From Paenibacillus arenilitoris (GTDB lineage Bacteria > Bacillota > Bacilli > Paenibacillales > Paenibacillaceae): DNA of 64,000 nucleotides. The stretch is from the NCBI RefSeq assembly GCF_014705655.1, contig NZ_JACXIY010000034.1, forward strand, positions 1-64,000, given 5' to 3'. The first letter of the stretch is position 1. Each line of letters begins with the position of its first letter. Both the position numbers and the translations under genes were made by a program. Of the stretch, positions 32,813 through 40,711 are shown one piece after another. Under the pieces are notes generated by a model. The model saw nothing but the letters and a program-made list of their open reading frames with translations. It ran no database searches and had not been told where the DNA came from.

Positions 32813-35128
32813 TTACGATCTCTTGAATTTTAGCAAACGCATGCTGTTCAGGATCACGATTAACGCGGCGCCCGTATCGCTTATGACGGCGATCCATAGC
32901 GTGAGCAGCTCGGGAAAGATGAGAATCAGCGCCGCCGCCTTAATGATCAGGGAAAACCAAATATTTTGTTTAATGATACGCATCGCTTTGCGGCTGAGCT
33001 TAACCATATGGGGCAGCTTTGCCAAATTGTCCGCCATGAGCACGATGTCCGCCGTTTCCATCGCCGTATCCGTGCCGGCCCCGCCCATGGCGATGCCGAG
33101 ATTGGCCGTTGCGAGGGCGGGCGCATCGTTGATGCCGTCTCCGACCATGGCAACGTTATGCCCTTCCGCCTGAAGCTCCTTGATTGCGGCCACTTTCTGC
33201 TCGGGCAGGAGATCGGCAAAATAACGGGTGACCCCGGTCTGTGACGCGACCTTTCTCGCCGTGCCTTCGTTATCGCCCGTCAGCATCACCGCTTGATCGA
33301 TGCCGCCGCGTTTAAGCCCCTCCAAGGCTTGAACCGAAGATTCGCGAACGCGGTCCGCAACGGCGATTACGCCAAGAATCCGTTCCGCGGTACCGACGAT
33401 GACGATCGTATTCCCTTCTTGCTGAAGGGTCCGAATCTGCGATTCGAGCTCTCCAAGCGAGGAATGGAGCCCCTGGAACAGCTTGGGATTGCCGGCGAAA
33501 TACGGCTGTCCGCCAATTTCGGCCGTTACCCCTTTGCCCACCAGATTTCGGAAGGATTCGCCCGACGAACGGGGAATATTTCGGTCCTTGGCGTATTCGA
33601 CCACGGCTTTCGCAATCGGATGAGTGGAATGCTCCTCTAGCGTATAGGCGATGGACAACAGTTCGTCCTGGCTCGCCTCCGTCGCAATGACCTGCGACAC
33701 CTTCGGCTTGCCTTCGGTTAGCGTGCCGGTTTTATCAAAGGCAATCGCCGATATTCGTCCCGCCGCCTCGAGAAAGGCGCCGCCTTTGATCAATACGCCA
33801 TTTTTCGCGGCATTGCCGATAGCGGACACGATGGCCACCGGCGTGGAAATGACCAGGGCGCAAGGACAAGCGATGACCAGCAATTCCAAGCCCTTATACA
33901 GCCATTCCCCCCATGTTCCAAATCCAAAGAGCGGCGGAAAGACCATGACGGCTATCGCAAAAAGAAATACGACCGGCGTATAGATACGGGCGAATTTATC
34001 GACGAACGCCTCTGTCGGCGCTTTTTGCTCCTGCGCTTCTTCAACAAGATGGATAATCTTCGCGATCGTCGTGTCCTCGACCAGCTTCGTGACCGTGATT
34101 TCCAACGATCCATGCTCATTGATCGTGCCTGCATATACGGAATCGCCGGCATACTTATCGACCGGAATGGACTCCCCGGTAATCGGCGCTTGGTTCACGC
34201 TTGATTCTCCGGCGATTACGGTCCCGTCCAGAGGAATTTTGTCGCCGGGTTTAACGACGATGACGTCACCGACGACAATGTCTTGGGCCGGCTTCCTGAC
34301 AAGCTGCGAGCCGCGTTGGACATAAGCTTCCGGAGGTGCCAGATCAAGCAGGCTTCGGATGGAATGCCGAGTTTTTTCAATCGAGCGCGCTTGAAGAATA
34401 TTGCCTAAGGCAAACAGCCACACAACGGTCGCGCCTTCCAACCATTCGCCGATTGCCGCGGCGCCGATAACGGCTGCCGTCATCAGCACGTTCATGTCGA
34501 GCGAACGGCTCTTCACGGCATAGAAGGCGCTTCTGGCCGGCTTGTAGCCGCCGATTACGATCGAAACGGAATAGAGGAAATTGAGCAATATCGGGGAAAC
34601 TCCCGTGTAGGAGCCGAGAAAACCGCACAGAAGAAGAACGCCCGATAAAACAACGGCATTCGTGCCGGACTTGTTCTTTTTCTCGACAGCGCTCCTTCCG
34701 CCCGATGCCAAGGACGCTTTATAACCGGCTTTGGATACCTCGCGAATGATTTCTTCTACGGAATTGTCGTGCTCGATGGTCATTCTACCCGAGGCAAAAT
34801 GTACGCTGACCTGATTGACGGCCGGCAGCGTCTTTAAATGATTTTCGATCGTTAACGCGCAGGAGCCGCAATCCATCCCTTCGACCGTATACGTGCGGGC
34901 GTTTTTATTCTGCCGAACCTGTTCCAGCCCGCGGCTCGAGTCCGGTTCGGTTTGGGGCGGATTGCCGATTTCGGTCGAGCAGCAGACATCTTTGGCCGGC
35001 GACGGAGCGGCGGTAACTTGCATGAGCTCAATGCTTCTCTTGAACTTGAGCTCCTTAGCGGCCTTCGGTTCCCGCTCGGAAGCGCACGCCTGATCGGAAC
35101 AGCAAGAATCCTCTTTCTCCTTGCTCAT
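32813..35128 (-). CDS. cadA: Heavy-metal translocating P-type ATPase (CadA/ZntA-like)
   Basis: Membrane pump of about 771 residues expelling divalent metals such as Cd, Zn or Pb. The N-terminus is Cys-rich (DSCCSDQAC; KDVCCS), followed by a heavy-metal-associated domain with GMDCGSC (C87, C90). The transport CPC motif lies in VIACPCALVIS, the phosphorylated aspartate in AFDKTGTLTEGKP, and the hinge in MVGDGINDAPAL. ATG 35128 has AGGGGG 9 bases upstream. It is 26 bp downstream of its likely ArsR-type regulator. Confidence 0.95.
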   Translation of the reverse strand: MSKEKEDSCCSDQACASEREPKAAKELKFKRSIELMQVTAAPSPAKDVCCSTEIGNPPQTEPDSSRGLEQVRQNKNARTYTVEGMDCGSCALTIENHLKTLPAVNQVSVHFASGRMTIEHDNSVEEIIREVSKAGYKASLASGGRSAVEKKNKSGTNAVVLSGVLLLCGFLGSYTGVSPILLNFLYSVSIVIGGYKPARSAFYAVKSRSLDMNVLMTAAVIGAAAIGEWLEGATVVWLFALGNILQARSIEKTRHSIRSLLDLAPPEAYVQRGSQLVRKPAQDIVVGDVIVVKPGDKIPLDGTVIAGESSVNQAPITGESIPVDKYAGDSVYAGTINEHGSLEITVTKLVEDTTIAKIIHLVEEAQEQKAPTEAFVDKFARIYTPVVFLFAIAVMVFPPLFGFGTWGEWLYKGLELLVIACPCALVISTPVAIVSAIGNAAKNGVLIKGGAFLEAAGRISAIAFDKTGTLTEGKPKVSQVIATEASQDELLSIAYTLEEHSTHPIAKAVVEYAKDRNIPRSSGESFRNLVGKGVTAEIGGQPYFAGNPKLFQGLHSSLGELESQIRTLQQEGNTIVIVGTAERILGVIAVADRVRESSVQALEGLKRGGIDQAVMLTGDNEGTARKVASQTGVTRYFADLLPEQKVAAIKELQAEGHNVAMVGDGINDAPALATANLGIAMGGAGTDTAMETADIVLMADNLAKLPHMVKLSRKAMRIIKQNIWFSLIIKAAALILIFPELLTLWIAVISDTGAALIVILNSMRLLKFKRS

Positions 35129-35154
35129 CTTACTTATCCCCCTTAGCTTTTGGC

Positions 35155-35484
35155 TCAGCAATCCAGCTCATCATTCATGTCGCACGCGGATACCTCTTCC
35201 GCGACCTGAGCGAATACGGCCTCCATGACGTCAAGCAGCTGGTCGATCCGTTCATTTCTCAAGCTGTAGTAAATATACTTGCCCTCTTGACGGCTTACGA
35301 TTATTCCGCAGCCTTTGAGGCACGCCAGATGCTGGGAGATGTTCGACTGATTTCCGTTCAGCTCCGCTACGATTTGCGATACCGTCTTTTCGGACCGCCT
35401 GATGCTTTCGAGGATTTGGAGCCTTGTTTTGTCGCCGAATCCGCGAATGAATTTGGCTTTTACTTCTACGCTTGATTTTTCCAT
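35155..35484 (-). CDS. ArsR/SmtB family metal-responsive repressor (CmtR/CadC-like)
   Basis: Winged-helix dimeric repressor of about 109 residues. The recognition helix is NQSNISQHLACLKGCGI. C55 and C59 (i, i+4 on that helix) together with C101 and C109 near the C-terminus match the cysteine pattern of Cd/Pb sensors such as CmtR. ATG 35484 is chosen because GGAGG lies 8 bases upstream. An inverted-repeat operator is upstream at 35517. When metal binds, the repressor should leave the operator and allow expression of the ATPase. Confidence 0.92.
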   Translation of the reverse strand: MEKSSVEVKAKFIRGFGDKTRLQILESIRRSEKTVSQIVAELNGNQSNISQHLACLKGCGIIVSRQEGKYIYYSLRNERIDQLLDVMEAVFAQVAEEVSACDMNDELDC

Positions 35485-35516
35485 TAGGCTGTCCTCCGCC
35501 ATCGCATTAGTCGTTT

Positions 35517-35535
35517 CTAATATGTATTATATTAG
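35517..35535. promoter_or_regulatory. ArsR/SmtB-type operator
   Basis: CTAATAT-GTATT-ATATTAG is a perfect inverted repeat 32 bp upstream of the regulator start, and a further half-site CTAATATGTGTG lies at 35542-35553. This is typical of metal-sensing ArsR operators. Confidence 0.8.
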
Positions 35536-35644
35536 CACCGCCTAATATGTGTGTCAACAATTCCCGCAATCGAAACAGCGGCCCGTCATTGACTAAAAAC
35601 TTGAGTCGCAGACTGCCGCTGTTGCTTGAACGATCATAACCGTA

Positions 35645-37063
35645 TTATTGCGGCTGCGAATCGGACAGATGGAGCAGCTCCGGTACGGTGACGAACGAAT
35701 AGCCTTGCTCGCTGAGCTCGGGGATGATTTGTTTCAACGCTTCAATCGTATTGGACAACTCATGGTCCTTCCCGCCGGAGGAGTGCTGCAGGATGATGCC
35801 TCCGGGCCATATTTGCTCGCGTACCAGCTCCAAAATATCCGGCGCCGACAGCCCCGACCAGTCCATCGTATCGACCGACCAATTGACGATCGCGAGCTTC
35901 ATCTCATACACCAGCTCCTCCTTCTCCTCATCCAATGCCCCGTAAGGGGGACGAAAGAGCGAAGGGCGGACGCCGGCTATCTCCTCCAGCTTCTGTTGCG
36001 TATCGTTGATTTGTTTCCGGGCTTCTTCCATTGTGATGTCGTTGAATCGGGGATGCGACCATGAATGATTGCCGATCGCATGGCCTTCGTCCACAATCCG
36101 CCGCACCACCTCGGGGTGGGCGGCGGCTTGCGAGCCGAGCATAAAAAACGTGGCTTTAATTTTGTTTTCCTTCAAAATATCGAGTATTCGGGGCGTCACG
36201 ACGTCATCGGGTCCGTCGTCGAAGGTCAGCGCCGTTCGTTTGCCGTCAGAGGCCTGTCCGTTATAGTAAATTTTGTTTTCAATAGCCGGTTCCTCGGCCT
36301 TGCCCGTCTCCTGCGAATTGCCGCCTGCCGGCTCCTCCGCGATTTCAAAGTAACGCTTCAGTCCGTCGACAACGGCTTGCGCCGCGGTCGCTTGTCCCTC
36401 GAGGCTTAGCATATCCGCCTCCTGCTCGGCGTTCGTCAAATAACCGATTTCAATGAGCGCGGACGGCATTTCGGTCAAGGAAAGCACTTTGAGCTGCTGC
36501 TTCTTCACCCCCCGGTCGCGAAATCCCGTCGCCTCCACAACGTGCCGCTGCATCGTTTCGGCGAGCAGCACGCTGTTCTCGTTCAGGTACAGCGTTTCCG
36601 TTCCCGAGACGGAAGAATCTTCATACGTATTGCCGTGGATCGATAGGAACGCGTCCGCCTCCCATTCGTTCGCGAACGCGGCCCGATCCTCCAGTTCGAC
36701 GAATGTGTCGTCGGATCTTGTTAACAACGGTTCGAACATCGGTTCCGCTTGAAGCAGTTCAAACACTTTCCGGGACAGTGATAACGTATAGTCCCTCTCA
36801 TAGTCTCCGCTCGCTCCGGTTGCGCCCGGATCATGGCCCCCATGGCCCGCATCGATAATGACCGTGTAGGCTCGCATGCCCGGCGGCGGCTTCGGCGATC
36901 CGTCGATTGACGGACCGCTTCCAGCGGCTAATTTCTCCGGAACAATCTCCTCGCCGGAAGAACGGTTGTTCCAGGCGATGATGCTGCCGATCCAGAAGAT
37001 AAGCAGCAGAAGAACGACAAGGAATCCTCTCGCTAGCGCTTTGCGTTTCGTTAAAGTCGTCAT
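35645..37063 (-). CDS. Fusion of N-acetylmuramoyl-L-alanine amidase and polysaccharide deacetylase
   Basis: 472 residues with a signal anchor at about 11-31. Residues about 65-240 are an Amidase_3 zinc amidase: H74 in DAGHGGHDPG, E89 of DYERD, H143 in SIHGN and catalytic E205 in EIGYLTN. Residues about 275-465 are a NodB-type deacetylase: TFDDGP 280-285 (D282, D283), H333 and H337 in HSWSHP, RPPYG 371-375, and H427 in LQHSSG. Both halves keep their key residues, so one enzyme should cut the stem peptide and deacetylate glycan. The promoter carries four 11-bp direct repeats shared with the neighbouring response regulator promoter. Confidence 0.92.
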   Translation of the reverse strand: MTTLTKRKALARGFLVVLLLLIFWIGSIIAWNNRSSGEEIVPEKLAAGSGPSIDGSPKPPPGMRAYTVIIDAGHGGHDPGATGASGDYERDYTLSLSRKVFELLQAEPMFEPLLTRSDDTFVELEDRAAFANEWEADAFLSIHGNTYEDSSVSGTETLYLNENSVLLAETMQRHVVEATGFRDRGVKKQQLKVLSLTEMPSALIEIGYLTNAEQEADMLSLEGQATAAQAVVDGLKRYFEIAEEPAGGNSQETGKAEEPAIENKIYYNGQASDGKRTALTFDDGPDDVVTPRILDILKENKIKATFFMLGSQAAAHPEVVRRIVDEGHAIGNHSWSHPRFNDITMEEARKQINDTQQKLEEIAGVRPSLFRPPYGALDEEKEELVYEMKLAIVNWSVDTMDWSGLSAPDILELVREQIWPGGIILQHSSGGKDHELSNTIEALKQIIPELSEQGYSFVTVPELLHLSDSQPQ

Positions 37064-37110
37064 GGCTCCTCCTTATGTGACGGATAAGACAAGTTGTTGT
37101 CGCTCCTTCA

Positions 37111-37178
37111 ACTATAAGAAAGGGATGTCACAACGGCTGCAACGAGATGTCAACGGGATGTCAACAAGTTGTAAACAG
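37111..37178 (-). promoter_or_regulatory. Promoter of the amidase-deacetylase gene with four 11-bp direct repeats
   Basis: On the plus strand the units are GGCTGCAACGA, GATGTCAACGG, GATGTCAACAA and GTTGTAAACAG, end to end from 37135 to 37178. A -10-like TATAGT (minus strand) occupies 37111-37116, 19 bp from the nearest unit. The same 19-bp distance and 11-bp phase occur before the response regulator gene, and 11-bp repeats are the classic arrangement bound by PhoB/OmpR-type regulators. Confidence 0.6.
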
Positions 37179-37220
37179 GAGAACACGGCAGCCCGGAAAG
37201 CGGGAACCGTGTTCTCCTGT
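37175..37220 (-). terminator. Hairpin after the lipoprotein gene
   Basis: ACAGGAGAACACGG (37175-37188) pairs perfectly over 14 bp with CCGTGTTCTCCTGT (37207-37220). It lies 21 bp past the stop of the lipoprotein gene on the minus strand. The T run is weak, and the stem base overlaps the last 11-bp repeat. Confidence 0.6.
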
Positions 37221-37241
37221 GAAGCCGGGCCAGATGAACCT

Positions 37242-38372
37242 TTATTTGAACGCAATAATGAAATTTTGCGCCTCGGCCATTGCCCGATCCAGCCGTTTGG
37301 CTCCGCTTAGGAGCAGCTTCCCGTTATTCGGGCTCCAATCAAGCTGAGCGGCGTAGAGGCCTTGATAAATCAACTTTTTGTCCACCACGTTATTCCCATA
37401 CAGCTTGGCCGCATAGACGGAATCCTCCTGCATGTAAGCGATGTGCTTCCGGTCCCGCGACATCCGGAAAATCCCGATATCCCGAAGCAGCACCGATACG
37501 GCGTTATTTCGCCGATCGTACGCATACAGCACCCCGTCCGAGCCCGTAAACGCGATTTGATCCGGATGGACCCATTCGACCAGCCCGTCACCGCCGATAG
37601 AGTGCTTGTACTCGCCAACAAATCGATCATCCGCCAATCGGCCGAATTCGAGCGATTCATCCCTGCTCGGCTGCACGGCGACGGCTGCCTTCTGTTCGAC
37701 GCTAACCGCGGACTGCTTGACGATCACCGCGCTTTCGCCGTCATCCGAAATATGAACCGCCGTTAAATACGCGGAAGGGTCTTCGTCAATGGAGTACTCG
37801 TCGATACTTCCATCTTCCGTATCGTAGACGCCCAGCATAAGCGCTCGCTTGTCGGCGTCCCTCATTGTGAAGCACAAATATCGGCCGTTGCCCGACCAAG
37901 ACAGCTGAGCCCCCTTCGGTTCGAGCCGTTCGACGTCAAGCACCTTATCGTCGCCGCCGGTCAAAGAAGCAAGCTTCAGCGACAGGCCGCCCGGTCCCCC
38001 TACCGTGAAGTATGCGACATAGCGGCCGTCCGGCGACAACACGACATTTTCAGGGATGAACAGGTCGCTCGTCTCCCATAACTCCGTCAACGAATCGTAC
38101 GGAGCGTCGGCGCGATAGAAGCGGGACACATCCTTAAATTCGGCATTTACGGCAAGTACGGCATCGGCGTCTAGCCATCCGATCGAGCGGACCGCATACC
38201 GCTGCATGACCGGGTAGATCGTATCCACTTCGAATAAGGAAGGCGCGGCGCTCGGCGCCGGGCCGGGCTCCTCCTCAATTATGATCGTCTTCGTCCTGGG
38301 CTCCCCAAGACAGCCCGTCAGCATGAGGCAAGCGACGATAAACAACGTACATGCGGCGCTTCGTCTCCTCAT
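37242..38372 (-). CDS. Lipoprotein with PD40-like beta-propeller
   Basis: About 376 residues with signal peptide MRRRSAACTLFIVACLML and lipobox LTGC. The mature protein has several propeller-type repeats, such as VVLSPDGRYVAYFTV, LSWSGNGRYLCFT and MSRDRKHIAYMQ. It overlaps the stop of the histidine kinase by four bases (ATGA), so it is co-translated with the two-component system. It is a candidate extracellular partner or sensor accessory of the kinase; this is inferred from linkage. Confidence 0.8.
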   Translation of the reverse strand: MRRRSAACTLFIVACLMLTGCLGEPRTKTIIIEEEPGPAPSAAPSLFEVDTIYPVMQRYAVRSIGWLDADAVLAVNAEFKDVSRFYRADAPYDSLTELWETSDLFIPENVVLSPDGRYVAYFTVGGPGGLSLKLASLTGGDDKVLDVERLEPKGAQLSWSGNGRYLCFTMRDADKRALMLGVYDTEDGSIDEYSIDEDPSAYLTAVHISDDGESAVIVKQSAVSVEQKAAVAVQPSRDESLEFGRLADDRFVGEYKHSIGGDGLVEWVHPDQIAFTGSDGVLYAYDRRNNAVSVLLRDIGIFRMSRDRKHIAYMQEDSVYAAKLYGNNVVDKKLIYQGLYAAQLDWSPNNGKLLLSGAKRLDRAMAEAQNFIIAFK

Positions 38373-39826
38373 TGTTCCTCCCTCCCATCCTTCATGAACG
38401 GAAGATCGATAGACACGTTCGTTGCCCCGCCATCGCTCGTCAACCGGATGCGTCCTTGATGCTCGTCCACGATGCTTTTGCTTATGCTAAGGCCGAGTCC
38501 GGCGCTTTCCGATTCCTTGGAAGGATTGCCCGCTCTGTAGTAAGGCTCGAAAATTTTGTCCAAATGCTCCGGACTGATCGGCTCTCCTTGATTGGAAATG
38601 ACGATTCGGACATGCTCCCCTTCCAGACGGGCAGACGCAGCGATGTCCGAATGCGCTTCCGAATATTTAATCGCATTGTCCAGCAGGTTAATGAAGAGCT
38701 GGCGCAGCCGATCCGACCGGCCATGCACGAGCAGCCCGGCTGGCGCAACGCATCGAATCGTCTTTTTGTACCTTTGCGCCTTGATGGTCATCGTATCGCA
38801 TACTTCCGCCAATAGCTGCGCCGCATCCAGCGTAACGTGCGACTCGTGGCCTTCGGAAGCCTTGGACATTTCGAGCAGCTTCAATACCATGTCATGAAGC
38901 CTCTTGCTTTCGTCTACGATGTGATTCATCCCTTTTTCGAATATCGCCGGATCCTTCACGCCGTCCGCTCGGATAATTTCCGCATACCCCATAATCGTCG
39001 TCAGCGGCGTCTTCAGCTCATGCGTCACGTTATCGAAAAATCGTTTGCGGTGAACGTACAATTCTTCCAGCCGATCCCGGTCCTTCTCGATAATCGCGAA
39101 CTGATTGCGAAGCTTCTGCAGCATGCTGCCGAAGTTGACGGCCAGCTTGCCGAGCTCGTCCTTGCGCTTGATCGCGAGACGGACGTTCAGATTGCCGTTC
39201 ATCACTTCCGTGGAAGCTTGCGTCAGCTTGACGACGGGAACGGTAATATGCCGCGATAAAATGTAGGAGAACAGGAAAGCGGCGGCAAACACAGCCAGCG
39301 CGGTCAAAAAAATCGTACGCTGCATATAGCCGCTTTGCTCGTAGAGCGAGCTGAAATCTTTGGCAAATCGAACGATGCCCACTTCGGTGCCGTCGATCAC
39401 GATCGGATAGGCGTACAGAACGGATGCTTGCCCGCCTTCCAAGGTGATCGTATACGCCGTTTTGCCCTGCAGCGCCTGCAGCAAATCGCCGCCCTCCGCA
39501 GGAAAGTCCGCTTGATCGGAAGCATAAAGCTGCTCCCCAGCAAGCGAATAGAGGCCAACGCCGCTCGAGGAAGCGTACTGCAAATTCATCCCCAGCTCTT
39601 CGGCCATTTGCTCGAAATAGATCGTATCGTTCTCAAAGTGATGTGTCAGGAACGATTGCCGGATATAGCCGTTGCTGTTGTTTTTCAAATCCTTTAAATT
39701 GTTCGTCACGGTCGTTTGGTTGGCGGATTCGATTTGGCGGGTTACCCATTGGTTCAAGATCAGAAAAAAAACGCTGAAAATAACAAAAAAACCGATTAGA
39801 AATTTGGCTTTGATCGTGTACAGCAT
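38369..39826 (-). CDS. Sensor histidine kinase (PhoR/ResE-like)
   Basis: About 485 residues: membrane span at about 8-28, an extracellular sensor of about 130 residues, a second span at about 163-184, HAMP, an HisKA box with His in FFDNVTHELKTPLTTIMGY, and a HATPase domain (SAGLGLSISKSIVDEHQG). ATG 39826 is chosen: it lies one base after the response regulator stop, and the frame upstream has no family similarity. It is the partner of the adjacent response regulator. The signal is unknown, possibly cell-wall stress. Confidence 0.9.
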   Translation of the reverse strand: MLYTIKAKFLIGFFVIFSVFFLILNQWVTRQIESANQTTVTNNLKDLKNNSNGYIRQSFLTHHFENDTIYFEQMAEELGMNLQYASSSGVGLYSLAGEQLYASDQADFPAEGGDLLQALQGKTAYTITLEGGQASVLYAYPIVIDGTEVGIVRFAKDFSSLYEQSGYMQRTIFLTALAVFAAAFLFSYILSRHITVPVVKLTQASTEVMNGNLNVRLAIKRKDELGKLAVNFGSMLQKLRNQFAIIEKDRDRLEELYVHRKRFFDNVTHELKTPLTTIMGYAEIIRADGVKDPAIFEKGMNHIVDESKRLHDMVLKLLEMSKASEGHESHVTLDAAQLLAEVCDTMTIKAQRYKKTIRCVAPAGLLVHGRSDRLRQLFINLLDNAIKYSEAHSDIAASARLEGEHVRIVISNQGEPISPEHLDKIFEPYYRAGNPSKESESAGLGLSISKSIVDEHQGRIRLTSDGGATNVSIDLPFMKDGREEQ

Positions 39827-39827
39827 A

Positions 39828-40535
39828 TTAAGTACCCGCTTGCTTATCGAATTTGTAGCCGATGCCGAACACCGTCGTAATCCATTCGCCGGCATCCAGC
39901 TTCTTGCGCAGCCGTTGAATATGCGTATCCACCGTCCTCGTATCTCCGGGATAATCGTATCCCCATACATAATCCAGCAGCTCCGCCCGGGTGAAGATTT
40001 TGCCTTTGTTGTTATACAGCATCAGGAGAACGTCGTATTCCTTCGGAGTCAGCTCGATCAATCGTCCGCTTTTGCGGACCGTTCTCTCTTCCGTATGAAT
40101 CTCGATGTCCAGAAAGCGAACAACGGGCTCGTGCTTCTCGGCCGAATCGCCGGCATTCCGGTTCGCTTGCGCGACGCGTCTTAAGATGGTCCGGATCCGG
40201 GCAATGACTTCCCGCAAGTCGAACGGCTTGGTGATGTAGTCGTCCGCCCCGAATTCCAGGCCCAATATTTTGTCCGTAATATCGGACTTCGCCGTAATCA
40301 TCAGGATGGGGATATTGTAAGAAGCCGTTGCCTGCTTGCAAATGTCGAGACCGCTTTGATCCGGCAGCATCCAATCGAGCAGCAGCATATCCGGGCCCCA
40401 GCTTTCCATCAGCCGAAGGCCGTCGTGCCCGGTATGCGCCTTCGCCGTATCGTAGCCTTCCCGCTGCAAGCCGTATTCCAGCATATCCGCGATGGCCGGT
40501 TCGTCTTCGATGATCAAAATTTTCGTTTTGTTCAT
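39828..40535 (-). CDS. Response regulator, OmpR/PhoB family
   Basis: About 235 residues. The receiver domain holds the phosphoacceptor aspartate in LLLDWMLPDQSGLDI and the acidic pocket in IEDEPAIAD. The C-terminal winged-helix Trans_reg_C domain ends with GYDYPGDTRTVDTHIQRLRKK. ATG 40535 has AAAGGA 6 bases upstream. Its own promoter and that of the amidase fusion share 11-bp direct repeats, so it probably autoregulates and controls that gene. Confidence 0.94.
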   Translation of the reverse strand: MNKTKILIIEDEPAIADMLEYGLQREGYDTAKAHTGHDGLRLMESWGPDMLLLDWMLPDQSGLDICKQATASYNIPILMITAKSDITDKILGLEFGADDYITKPFDLREVIARIRTILRRVAQANRNAGDSAEKHEPVVRFLDIEIHTEERTVRKSGRLIELTPKEYDVLLMLYNNKGKIFTRAELLDYVWGYDYPGDTRTVDTHIQRLRKKLDAGEWITTVFGIGYKFDKQAGT

Positions 40536-40567
40536 ATCGTTTCCTTTAAAAGTCATTTTTGTTCTAT

Positions 40568-40624
40568 ATTATAACGCATAGCTGTTGCAGGGATGCGGAC
40601 AAGTTGTCAACAAGTTGCAAACGG
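40568..40624 (-). promoter_or_regulatory. Promoter of the response regulator gene with 11-bp direct repeats
   Basis: On the plus strand the units are GATGCGGACAA, GTTGTCAACAA and GTTGCAAACGG, end to end at 40592-40624. The -10 box TATAAT on the minus strand is at 40568-40573, 19 bp from the first unit. The hexamer 17 bp upstream of the -10 is poor (GCATCC), as expected for an activator-dependent promoter. Confidence 0.65.
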
Positions 40625-40711
40625 CGCGTCAAAAACCCCTTGCGAATCGCAAGGGGAAGTGTTCCTGCCCATGGCGTTGAGACTGATCGTACGGAAGCAA
40701 GGTCCCCCCAT

